Assembly: GCA_029880105.1 (NCBI GenBank)
Contig: JAOUPA010000119.1
Location: 1-5,823, forward strand
From: Gammaproteobacteria bacterium
GTDB lineage: Bacteria > Pseudomonadota > Gammaproteobacteria > SZUA-229
Direction of reading: 5' to 3'
DNA: 5,823 bases
Below are positions 1 through 5,823 of the stretch, piece after piece (position 1 is the first letter of the stretch; the number at the start of each line of letters is the position of its first letter). The position numbers were made by a program, and so were the translations under genes. The notes beneath the pieces were generated by a model. That model was given only the letters and a program-made list of their open reading frames with translations, did no database searches and had not been told where the DNA came from.

Positions 1-930
1 CTCGTTACCGGCAAACTTGCCATAACGGCACTGGTCGATAATCGACTGCGGATGCTCGATACGAAAACCAATCGAGAAAGGCTTGGCCTCAAGGTAGACA
101 CCACGTTGTTGCAACATCTCGAAGGTATCGCGCGCACTGTGACCGATAGCAAGAACAATATGGTCAGCCGCGATACGCTCACCATCGGCCAGCACAACAC
201 CGCGCACCTGGCCATCATCGATATCGATATCTGTCACATGGCTGGAAAATCGGAACTCACCACCCAACTCAATAATCTCGGCACGAATCTTTTCGACCAT
301 GCTGACTAGGCGGAAGGTACCGATATGCGGCTTGCTGATATAAAGAATCTCCTCGGGTGCGCCGGCTTTGACAAACTCGCACAACACCTTAACGCCGAGG
401 TGGCGGGGGTCTTTTATCTGTGAGTACAGCTTGCCATCAGAGAAGGTACCGGCACCGCCCTCACCAAACTGCACATTCGATTCCGGGTTTAACTTATGCT
501 CGCGCCACAGCCCCCAGGTATCTTTGGTACGCTGCCGCACTTCCTTACCACGCTCGAGAATAATTGGCCTGAAGCCCATCTGCGCCAGCACCAGGCCAGC
601 CATAAAACCACAGGGGCCGGTACCGATAATCAGCGGCCGCTGTTTTAAATTGGCAGGTGCGTGCGTGACAAATTTGTATTCCGTATCCGGTGTCGGCTTA
701 ATATGGTGGTCGTCACTAAATCGCTGCAACACCTCGGCCTCGTTAGCGAGCTCGATATCAAGCGTATAGACAGTGACAATCGCGCTACGCTTACGTGCGT
801 CGTAACCACGCCTGGCCACGGTATAGCCATGCAAATCTGCAGGCGCAATCTGCAGGCACTGAATAATGGCTGCCTCAAGTGCATCAGCAGCATGGCCCAG
901 TGGCAACCTGAGTTCGGTGAGTCGTAACAT
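1..930 (-). CDS. COG2509-like FAD-dependent dehydrogenase, 3' part missing
   Basis: Continuous reading frame of 310 codons from an ATG at 930-928, running off the window before any stop. Residues 100-130 form a Rossmann-type dinucleotide-binding segment, IIGTGPCG followed by a hydrophobic helix and an acidic strand end (ILERG), as expected for FAD binding. The stretch FGEGGAGTFSDGKLYS (155-170) and IGHSARDT (262-269) are hallmarks, as I recall them, of the uncharacterised flavoproteins annotated as NAD(FAD)-utilizing dehydrogenases (COG2509). About 90 residues precede the FAD fold, and the opening MLRLTELRLPL is also typical of the family, which supports this start although no strong Shine-Dalgarno is visible. 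Family members are about 530-540 residues, so roughly 40% is missing at the C-terminus. It is probably a soluble cytoplasmic flavoprotein; the substrate is unknown. It is separated from the upstream gene by a strong terminator, so it likely has its own promoter. Confidence 0.9.
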   Translation of the reverse strand, partial: MLRLTELRLPLGHAADALEAAIIQCLQIAPADLHGYTVARRGYDARKRSAIVTVYTLDIELANEAEVLQRFSDDHHIKPTPDTEYKFVTHAPANLKQRPLIIGTGPCGFMAGLVLAQMGFRPIILERGKEVRQRTKDTWGLWREHKLNPESNVQFGEGGAGTFSDGKLYSQIKDPRHLGVKVLCEFVKAGAPEEILYISKPHIGTFRLVSMVEKIRAEIIELGGEFRFSSHVTDIDIDDGQVRGVVLADGERIAADHIVLAIGHSARDTFEMLQQRGVYLEAKPFSIGFRIEHPQSIIDQCRYGKFAGNE

Positions 931-985
931 AAAATATCAAAGAGTAACTGTGAGCTAACGCAATGAAGTGATTGTTCTGTCGTCC

Positions 986-1014
986 ATTATGCCATGTACT
1001 ATTTTATGTGTCGC
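986..1014 (-). promoter_or_regulatory. candidate sigma70 promoter of the flavoprotein gene
   Basis: On the minus strand, GCGACA (1014-1009; 4 of 6 matches to the -35 consensus) is followed after 17 bp by CATAAT (991-986; 5 of 6 matches to the -10). Transcription would begin near 979, giving a leader of about 49 nt before the ATG at 930. The position between the upstream gene's terminator and the start codon is suitable. This is a pattern match only; AT-rich intergenic DNA gives such matches by chance. Confidence 0.35.
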
Positions 1015-1053
1015 ATTCATTTAACAGAATCGCCATTAACATATAGACCAGAC

Positions 1054-1085
1054 AAAAAAAGGGAACACAGAGTGTTCCCTTTTTT
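1054..1085 (-). terminator. rho-independent terminator of the secreted repeat protein gene
   Basis: An 8-bp perfect stem (GGGAACAC at 1061-1068 pairing with GTGTTCCC at 1072-1079) has a 3-nt loop. It is flanked by seven A on the left and six T on the right, so A-T pairing can extend the stem. On the minus strand it ends in a seven-T run (1060-1054), about 22 nt past the TAA of the gene ending at 1108. The symmetric A and T arms mean it could also stop transcription on the plus strand, although no plus-strand gene is seen here. Confidence 0.9.
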
Positions 1086-1107
1086 CATGCTTATGAAGAT
1101 TTATATC

Positions 1108-3288
1108 TTATATCTTGCGTCGGCCACGGCGCACAGTAAGCAGGCCTGTCATCGATAGCAATAATATGAAGTCTAACGACCCGATACCACTGGAATCACT
1201 TGAGCGTGTATTTGAGGGACCAACAAAGGTTACCTCATCCACATCAAGAATCCCGTCATTATCATCATCCGGATCAGCATTATTACAGATACCGTCACCA
1301 TCGGTATCGAATATTTCATTTGGATCTAGAGGACAGGCATCAGTATCGTCATCACGTTGATCATTATCATCATTGGGATCAGCATTATTGCCTATGCCAT
1401 CACCGTCTGTATCGATAGTCTCAGTTGGATCCAGAGGAAAGGCATCTGCACCGTCAATAACGCCATCATTATCGTCATCTGGATCGGCATTGTTACCTAT
1501 GCCATCGTTATCGGTATCCAGCCACTCTGTCACATCATAAGGGAACGCATCGCTAGAATTTGGATAACCATCACCATCTTTATCATTGTCCAGCGTATTG
1601 GCAATACCATCATTATCCAGATCAACCATTGATAGATCAGTTAAGACCAGATTATTGCCCTGATTGGCATCTGTCAGCAATGAAGATTGCAGGTCAAAAG
1701 TGATCGCAGGCCATACATCCATTGTTCCAGAATCGACTGCTGTTGACAGGTTCAGGTTGAGTGTACTGGTTGCACCACTTGCCAGCTCCAGGTTGATACA
1801 GGTCAGCTCCTGACCCACAAGATTACAAACCCAGCCAGCGCCAGTGTAAGAGTCAATACCAAAGCCGGCAGGTAATATCGCAGTCAATGCCGAGTACCAG
1901 GCTGTATCGGGGCCAGCATTGTTCACATCCACGCTGTAGTTAATTATGCCAGCCGGAGCCGCAAAGTCGGTATTGTTGCTGACTGTCAGGCCCAGGTCGA
2001 CACTGCCACCAGCTCCCAGATAACGCTGCGCATACACACCCCAGCTGCTGGTATCCTGCCCATTACTGTGCCAGGCTATGAGAATACGGCCATCCGTACC
2101 TACACTAGTACTCGAATTGTTCTGATCGCTGGTTGTATATGTATTGACCCGGAAATCCGAAGTGAGTGCCTGACCAAGAGCCGAATAACGTTTCGCATAG
2201 ATACCATAGCCTGATACTTCCTGGCTTGACATCCAGCTCACGACAAAACTTCCATCTACCGCCATGGACACGTTCGGCCAGACCTGGTGACCAGTGGTCG
2301 TTGAATTTACCCTGAATTCAGAACCGTTGGTGCTGCCATCTGCATTATATAGCTGGCCGTATACACCCCAGAGATTACCATCCTGAAAATAACTGTGCCA
2401 GACCATGACATGACGACCATCGGGCGCCATACCTATAGTCACATCACGCTGTTCACTACTGGTATAGGTATTGACCCGGAATTGACCACCGATTGTACTG
2501 CCATCAGCTGCATAGCGCTGGGCAAATACGCCCCAGCTGCTTCCATCAGCGTACTGATCTCGCCAGGTAACGGTAAAGTTACCCTCGGCATCCATACCCA
2601 CATCCGGCCACGTTTGTTCACCTGCTGTCGAAGTACTCACATGAAACTCAGAACCCCGTGGAGTGCCATCGGCATTAAACAACTGGCCATAAGTACCATA
2701 ACTGGAACCGTCCTGTCCGTGGCTGTGCCAGACTATGACAAAGTGTCCGTCAAGGGCAAAAGCAATACGTGGTTCTGACTGGGTGCTATTCGTATAGGTA
2801 TTAACCTGTGTTTCAGTACCAATGGCGTTACAGCTCTTGTCAAAGCGCTGCATAAACACACCCCAGCCATTACCATCCGGGCCATTACTGTGCCAGGCCA
2901 CAACAAAGCTGCCATCTGGCGCCACTTCCACCGCCGGTTTACTTTGATCATTCGTAATATAGGTTGGAATAAGGAATTCATCTCTTTTGAGGGTGCCATC
3001 GGCATTGTAACAACGGCCATAGACACCATAGCCAGAACCATCCTGAAATCGGCTGATCCAGGTAGCCACAAAAGAGCCATCAGGCGCGTAGTTGACGTCA
3101 GGCCATGACTGTTCATTGGTAGTGTATTGATTTAAGCGAAATTCAGCACCATCGGGAGTTGGTGCCGGGGGGGCCGCTGCAAGTACCAGTACAGATGGTA
3201 GCAATGAAACAGATACAATCAGCCCTCTTAGAATGGACAGACATTGTCCCCTGCTGCTTATTTTAAATTCTTTATTATTAAAGCCCAT
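1108..3288 (-). CDS. Secreted seven-repeat / DUF11 / TSP3-like calcium-binding protein with C-terminal sorting tail
   Basis: A 726-residue exported protein of unknown function. In order: signal peptide (residues 1 to about 38-39, basic n-region ending at R21, hydrophobic core 22-37, AAA before the cleavage region); a short Pro-rich linker; seven repeats of about 55 residues (46-424) built on E-F-R-V-N-T-Y-T-T..Q, then D-G-x-F-V-V-x-W-H-S, then D-G-S-x-W-G-V-Y-x-Q-R-Y; a DUF11-like Ig-fold domain (about 430-553) with a C488/C497 pair that may form a disulfide; Asp-rich thrombospondin type 3-like calcium repeats (about 556-685); and a C-terminal sorting tail (697-726). The ATG at 3288 has a good Shine-Dalgarno and leads directly into the signal peptide, so the start is well supported. 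It probably acts at the cell surface or outside the cell, where calcium would rigidify the Asp-rich stalk. Binding or adhesion is a guess from architecture. No catalytic domain is recognised. The gene is flanked by its own candidate promoter and a strong terminator. Confidence 0.93.
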   Translation of the reverse strand: MGFNNKEFKISSRGQCLSILRGLIVSVSLLPSVLVLAAAPPAPTPDGAEFRLNQYTTNEQSWPDVNYAPDGSFVATWISRFQDGSGYGVYGRCYNADGTLKRDEFLIPTYITNDQSKPAVEVAPDGSFVVAWHSNGPDGNGWGVFMQRFDKSCNAIGTETQVNTYTNSTQSEPRIAFALDGHFVIVWHSHGQDGSSYGTYGQLFNADGTPRGSEFHVSTSTAGEQTWPDVGMDAEGNFTVTWRDQYADGSSWGVFAQRYAADGSTIGGQFRVNTYTSSEQRDVTIGMAPDGRHVMVWHSYFQDGNLWGVYGQLYNADGSTNGSEFRVNSTTTGHQVWPNVSMAVDGSFVVSWMSSQEVSGYGIYAKRYSALGQALTSDFRVNTYTTSDQNNSSTSVGTDGRILIAWHSNGQDTSSWGVYAQRYLGAGGSVDLGLTVSNNTDFAAPAGIINYSVDVNNAGPDTAWYSALTAILPAGFGIDSYTGAGWVCNLVGQELTCINLELASGATSTLNLNLSTAVDSGTMDVWPAITFDLQSSLLTDANQGNNLVLTDLSMVDLDNDGIANTLDNDKDGDGYPNSSDAFPYDVTEWLDTDNDGIGNNADPDDDNDGVIDGADAFPLDPTETIDTDGDGIGNNADPNDDNDQRDDDTDACPLDPNEIFDTDGDGICNNADPDDDNDGILDVDEVTFVGPSNTRSSDSSGIGSLDFILLLSMTGLLTVRRGRRKI
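1111..1200 (-). other. C-terminal sorting tail, rhombosortase/GlyGly-CTERM-like
   Basis: Residues 697-726 show the tripartite pattern of C-terminal processing signals: a small-residue motif (SSDSSGIGSLD), a hydrophobic segment (FILLLSMTGLLTV) and a basic end (RRGRRKI). Ser/Gly before the membrane segment and Arg after it fit the GlyGly-CTERM class cleaved by rhombosortase in gammaproteobacteria. No Pro-Glu-Pro or LPxTG motif is present. The class assignment is inference because the Gly pair is degenerate (G701, G703). Confidence 0.65.
1234..1626 (-). repeat. TSP3-like Asp-rich calcium repeats, 105-bp period
   Basis: Residues 555-685 are packed with DxDxDG-type calcium-binding loops. The last part repeats a 35-residue unit (DTDGDGIGNNADPDDDND... 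DAFPLDPTE), giving a 105-bp DNA period. On the plus strand the word GGATC(A/G)GCAT recurs at 1271, 1376 and 1481, exactly 105 bp apart. Copies begin near residues 590, 625 and 660, with a more divergent one before 590. C652 and C668 occur only in the last units, in positions common in thrombospondin type 3 repeats. Confidence 0.88.
2017..3153 (-). repeat. Seven tandem ~55-residue repeats (possible beta-propeller)
   Basis: The E-F (or equivalent) marker of each repeat falls at residues 49, 104, 159, 214, 269, 324 and 378, so the period is 55 residues (165 bp) with one residue lost before the last copy. Each copy carries a Gln about 11 residues later, then DG-F-VV-W-HS, then a DGS-WGVY-QRY segment. 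Copy 6 has lost the second DG (SQEVSGYG) and copy 7 reads QDTSSWG. All seven copies are complete. Beta-strand-rich repeats in sevens would suit a seven-bladed propeller, but the fold is inferred. Similar repeats are familiar from large bacterial surface and RTX-type proteins. Confidence 0.88.
3175..3288 (-). other. Sec-type signal peptide of the repeat protein
   Basis: The first ~38 residues carry a fairly long basic n-region (K6, K9, R14, R21), a hydrophobic core (LIVSVSLLPSVLVLAAA) and small residues suited to signal peptidase I near A38/A39. The mature protein would start at or near the Ala/Pro-rich segment. No lipobox cysteine follows, so it is not a lipoprotein. Confidence 0.85.
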
Positions 3289-3292
3289 AATT

Positions 3293-3299
3293 CCCTCTC
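3293..3299 (-). promoter_or_regulatory. Ribosome binding site of the repeat protein gene
   Basis: GAGAGGG on the minus strand lies 4 nt before the ATG at 3288. This strong Shine-Dalgarno fixes the start codon and agrees with the signal peptide beginning directly after it. Confidence 0.8.
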
Positions 3300-3382
3300 A
3301 GCTGTATTTTTGACTTTATTTTTTTAAACAATGCGCAGACTCTAGCAAATTAAACACCATTAATAAAGGGAAAATAACTCAC

Positions 3383-3391
3383 ACTATACCA
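3383..3391 (-). promoter_or_regulatory. candidate extended -10 promoter of the repeat protein gene
   Basis: The minus strand reads TGGTATAGT, a TGn extension joined to a hexamer with 5 of 6 matches to TATAAT. No good -35 lies 16-18 bp upstream, which is tolerable for extended -10 promoters. Transcription would start near 3376 with a leader of about 88 nt. A second weaker possibility is TTGCTA (3348-3343), 16 bp, TAAAAA (3326-3321). The whole 3289-3466 gap is AT-rich and holds no convincing gene. Confidence 0.35.
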
Positions 3392-3466
3392 AATATAACT
3401 TATTGTTTTTATGTAAAGTACGTTACGATATTTTAGAGATGTGTTTTAAGATCACTATGATTCTCT

Positions 3467-4075
3467 CTACTGCTCTTCCACCAGCCTGACCGGCGTCATC
3501 TTTTCCGGGTACTTGCCTTCAATGCCTTTATAGTACTCGCGCACCCTGTCCATATCTTCTTTGACATTGCCGGTGGGCACGAATGTATAGCCGAAGTTGG
3601 CGACCTTGTTCTTATAGTCGAGGTAGCCACAGACCACCGGGATATTGGCCTGCTGCGCGATATGATAGAAGCCCGATTTCCAATGCGGCATCTTTGTACG
3701 TGTGCCGCTGGGTGCGAGGATAATAACGAGCTTCTCACTACGCCTGAATTCATCGGCGATCTGGCCGACGACGCCGTGCGACTGGCTGCGATCGACCGGT
3801 ATACCACCAAGGGCGCGCATAAAGAGCCCATAAGGCCATTTGAACAGGGTGTGCTTGCCCAACCAGCGAGCCTTAAGGCGATACATGTATATAAACGCGA
3901 GACCGATCGGCAGGTCCCAGTTGCTGGTGTGCGGTGAGCCGATAAGGATGAACTTTTTATCCTGTGGCAGCTGGCCGCCAACCTGCCAGCCGAGCACGGC
4001 CAGGAGCAGCCGACCTATCCAGTACTTGATAATGCCAGTGGCCGGTGCGTTGTGGGTAATTTTTGTGCCGATCAT
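3467..4075 (-). CDS. PlsC-like (LPLAT superfamily) acyltransferase
   Basis: A 202-residue protein of the lysophospholipid acyltransferase superfamily, which moves acyl chains to glycerol-phosphate-type or other acceptors at the inner membrane. Motif I HTSNWD (49-54) is the HX4D catalytic pair. Motif II is GGIPVDRS (90-97). Motif III reads APSGTR (121-126), where most members have EGTR, so S123 replaces the usual Glu. Motif IV is NIPVV (144-148) followed by a Y-x-DYKNK segment. A hydrophobic stretch at 15-30 may anchor it. Length and motif spacing fit the short LPLAT_ABO13168-like subgroup rather than housekeeping PlsC (about 240 residues), so plsC is not assigned. The ATG at 4075 has AAGGGG (4087-4082) 6 nt upstream. 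It starts 15 bp after the ycaO stop, so co-transcription is likely. The acceptor lipid cannot be told from sequence. Confidence 0.9.
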   Translation of the reverse strand: MIGTKITHNAPATGIIKYWIGRLLLAVLGWQVGGQLPQDKKFILIGSPHTSNWDLPIGLAFIYMYRLKARWLGKHTLFKWPYGLFMRALGGIPVDRSQSHGVVGQIADEFRRSEKLVIILAPSGTRTKMPHWKSGFYHIAQQANIPVVCGYLDYKNKVANFGYTFVPTGNVKEDMDRVREYYKGIEGKYPEKMTPVRLVEEQ

Positions 4076-4081
4076 CCCTAA

Positions 4082-4087
4082 CCCCTT
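4082..4087 (-). promoter_or_regulatory. Ribosome binding site of the acyltransferase gene
   Basis: AAGGGG on the minus strand, 6 nt before the ATG at 4075 and inside the 15-bp gap after the ycaO TAG. No room remains for a separate promoter in the gap, which supports an operon with ycaO. Confidence 0.75.
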
Positions 4088-4090
4088 AAG

Positions 4091-5823
4091 CTAAACCGCT
4101 TTCCAGTTTGTCTGCTTGAACTTGTGCAGCTTGGCGTAACCCTCGAGCAGTTTTTTATGTGCATTAAAACCGTCTAGGCTCAGGCCAGGGCTGTGCAGGC
4201 CGTGGAAGATTTCTTTGCCCTTGATAATCTTCATGCCGGTTTCGACATTGTCACTGCCGTACATCTTGGCCAGGCTGTCGACATACTGCTCAAAGCCGCG
4301 TACCTCATCAAGATAAATTTCCAGTAACGCCCGTAGACAACGGTAGTGTTGTGAACGCACCTGGTCGAGCTGGTCGATTTGCAGGCACCAGTCGACCCAC
4401 TCATGCGCCTGTTCATGGTCACCCATGGCCAGGCACAACATCGCCTTGAGTTCACCGATACGCAGGCTGGCCCAGGCAGTACCGGGGTCGGGTGCAACGC
4501 CGATAAATTCGGCGACACGTTGAAAGTCGTTATAGCCACCCTCTTCCAGGCGTTCGAGTATGTCCTGCCACTGTTTCCTGTCCAGGTTTTTCAGTGACAG
4601 GATTTCTTCTCGGTAGAGTGCACCCTCATTATTATTGTTCCAGATCAGATCATCAACCGGGTAGATATCTGACATGCCGGGCACGATGATGCGACAGGCA
4701 TAGACATTGAGGTGTTCGTAATCCGCGATATAAATATCGTTACCCATGTCGTGGATGATTTTGCTCAGGTAGGCAAACTCGTCGTGCGTGTTGGCATCGT
4801 GATCCCAGTCATAAAATTCATAGTCTGGTTTGGCCTTGAAAAAGTCGTAGGCAATCAGGCCGCTGGAATCGATAAAGTGGGTTTCAAGGTTGTGATGATC
4901 GGCGACCTCATCAAGATCAAAACTCGGTGACTGGAAACCATCGAGCTGATCCAGGCCACGGCCCTGCAATAACTCGGTGACGGTACGTTCCAGTGCCACT
5001 TCAAAACAGGGGTGCGCGCCGAACGAGGCGAACACCGAACCATTGCGCGGATTAATCAGCGTTACACTCATTACCGGGAACTGGCCACCGAGCGAGGCAT
5101 CAGCAATGCGCAGGTGATAGCCATGACCTTCGAGCTCGGTGATGGCCTCACGTATTTTGGGGAAGCGATTGACGACATCCTGCGGTACTTCAGGCAGGCA
5201 AATGCCTTCAGCAATTATTTTATTTTTGACATAGCGTTCAAAAACTTCAGACAGTCCCTGCACCCGGGCCTCGTTGGCCGTGTTACCGGCTGACATGCCA
5301 TTGCTGACATAGATATTGCCAATAACATTCACCGGGAACCAGCACTGTTCACTATCACGCAGACGCTCGTAAGGTACTGCACAGATACCGCGCTCACCCG
5401 TACCCGAATTGATGTCGTACAACTGGTGGGGTTTGAGCGCACCCTCGGGGTCGTAATAATCCCATAACTCGGTATTGAGCAGGCCCTCGGGCATTTCGTC
5501 GCCTTTGACCTTGAACCAGCGCTCATTGGGATAGTGCACAAACTTGCCTTTGGCAAAGTCTTCGCCCAGGTAAAAATCAGCAAAAAAATAGTTGCAGCTC
5601 AGGCGTTCAAAATATTCACCGAGCGCACTCGCCAGGCAGGCCTTACGACTGGCGCCCTTACCGTTGGTAAACATCAGCCCACACTCTTTGTCACGAATGT
5701 GTACCGAGTAGACATTGGGTACGGGGTTGAGCCAGGACGCCTCTTCGATCTCGATACCGAGGTCAGCGAGCTTGCCGGTCATGGTGGCAATACTCGATTC
5801 GAGATCGCGGTCTTTGCCTTTAA
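4091..5823 (-). CDS. ycaO: YcaO, ATP-dependent protein linked to S12 methylthiolation (5' end cut by window)
   Basis: Close relative of E. coli YcaO along its whole length. YcaO proteins use ATP to activate amide backbones; E. coli YcaO is linked to RimO-dependent beta-methylthiolation of ribosomal protein S12, though its exact reaction is unsettled. Counting from the Met at 5782, the ATP/Mg-binding residues align as E56 and E59 (GEYFER), E179, E182 and R183 (SEVFER), and R266 and E270 (ERTVTE), equivalent to E. coli E75, E78, E199, E202, R203, R286 and E290. The C-terminal third (from about 435) resembles the helical TPR-like region of E. coli YcaO. It ends NWKAV, without the PxPxP end of azoline-forming YcaOs. 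Thirteen codons upstream of 5782 stay open to the window edge and match the E. coli N-terminus (GKD..LE.SIA), so the true start lies about six codons beyond the window. Visible part: 576 residues. The acyltransferase follows after 15 bp. Confidence 0.96.
   Translation of the reverse strand, partial: KGKDRDLESSIATMTGKLADLGIEIEEASWLNPVPNVYSVHIRDKECGLMFTNGKGASRKACLASALGEYFERLSCNYFFADFYLGEDFAKGKFVHYPNERWFKVKGDEMPEGLLNTELWDYYDPEGALKPHQLYDINSGTGERGICAVPYERLRDSEQCWFPVNVIGNIYVSNGMSAGNTANEARVQGLSEVFERYVKNKIIAEGICLPEVPQDVVNRFPKIREAITELEGHGYHLRIADASLGGQFPVMSVTLINPRNGSVFASFGAHPCFEVALERTVTELLQGRGLDQLDGFQSPSFDLDEVADHHNLETHFIDSSGLIAYDFFKAKPDYEFYDWDHDANTHDEFAYLSKIIHDMGNDIYIADYEHLNVYACRIIVPGMSDIYPVDDLIWNNNNEGALYREEILSLKNLDRKQWQDILERLEEGGYNDFQRVAEFIGVAPDPGTAWASLRIGELKAMLCLAMGDHEQAHEWVDWCLQIDQLDQVRSQHYRCLRALLEIYLDEVRGFEQYVDSLAKMYGSDNVETGMKIIKGKEIFHGLHSPGLSLDGFNAHKKLLEGYAKLHKFKQTNWKAV

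Noticed and set aside
316..640. Several GGTACC palindromes close together
   Set aside because: They arise from Gly-Thr codons in the flavoprotein gene and show no regular spacing or symmetry.
945..965. CRP-like site (TGTGAGCTAACG) upstream of the flavoprotein gene
   Set aside because: Only one half-site is present; the inverted TCACA half is missing at the required spacing.
1111..1200. PEP-CTERM or LPxTG anchor
   Set aside because: Neither a Pro-Glu-Pro nor an LPxTG motif is present before the hydrophobic segment.
1234..1600. Regularly spaced repeats resembling a CRISPR or satellite array
   Set aside because: The 105-bp unit is in frame, has no spacer/repeat division and is fully explained by TSP3-like protein repeats.
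1200..1632. Plus-strand His/Tyr-rich and Ile-rich open frames
   Set aside because: They are mirror images of the Asp-rich GAT/GAC codons of the calcium repeats read on the other strand; their composition is an artefact.
2395..2778. Open plus-strand frame of 127 codons antisense to the repeat protein
   Set aside because: It lies within the strongly supported minus-strand gene, has no ribosome binding site or recognisable domain, and its openness follows from the biased codons of the repeats.
2017..3153. Sialidase-type Asp-box repeats
   Set aside because: The D-G-S-x-W-G pattern is superficially similar, but the S-x-D-x-G-x-x-W spacing is not kept and no sialidase catalytic residues are seen.
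4091..5823. YcaO as part of a peptide natural-product (azoline/thiopeptide) cluster
   Set aside because: The protein matches the E. coli-type YcaO, lacks a PxPxP C-terminus, and no precursor peptide, E1-like partner or dehydrogenase lies next to it in the window.

Overview
The window looks like a core chromosomal segment of a gammaproteobacterium. The main evidence is a YcaO that aligns almost end to end, from memory, with the roughly 586-residue Escherichia coli protein. A FAD-dependent dehydrogenase-like protein and a C-terminal tail resembling a rhombosortase (GlyGly-CTERM type) signal point the same way. No genus can be named from sequence alone. I see no mobile element, tRNA, rRNA or CRISPR array. 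All four genes lie on the minus strand, so transcription runs from high to low coordinates.

Region by region, in transcription order: (1) 5823-4091 is ycaO, cut at its 5' end by the window edge. The first ATG in the window (5782) is internal, because matching residues continue upstream to the edge. (2) 4075-3467, 15 bp downstream, is a small PlsC/LPLAT-type acyltransferase with an intact HX4D motif and a Ser in place of the usual Glu of the EGTR motif. These two genes very probably form an operon. (3) 3466-3289 is an AT-rich intergenic region with a possible extended -10 promoter and a clear ribosome binding site for the next gene. (4) 3288-1108 encodes a 726-residue exported protein. It has a signal peptide, seven ~55-residue repeats, one DUF11-like domain, Asp-rich thrombospondin type 3-like calcium repeats and a C-terminal Ser/Gly + hydrophobic + Arg sorting tail. 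(5) 1107-931 holds a strong rho-independent hairpin and a candidate promoter. (6) 930-1 is the first 310 residues of a COG2509-like FAD-dependent dehydrogenase whose C-terminal part lies outside the window.

The genes do not form an obvious pathway. ycaO and the acyltransferase are probably co-transcribed; the first is linked in E. coli to ribosomal protein S12 methylthiolation and the second to acyl transfer at the membrane. The secreted repeat protein looks like an independent unit with its own promoter and terminator. It is the most distinctive and least characterised element here. The flavoprotein also appears to have its own promoter.
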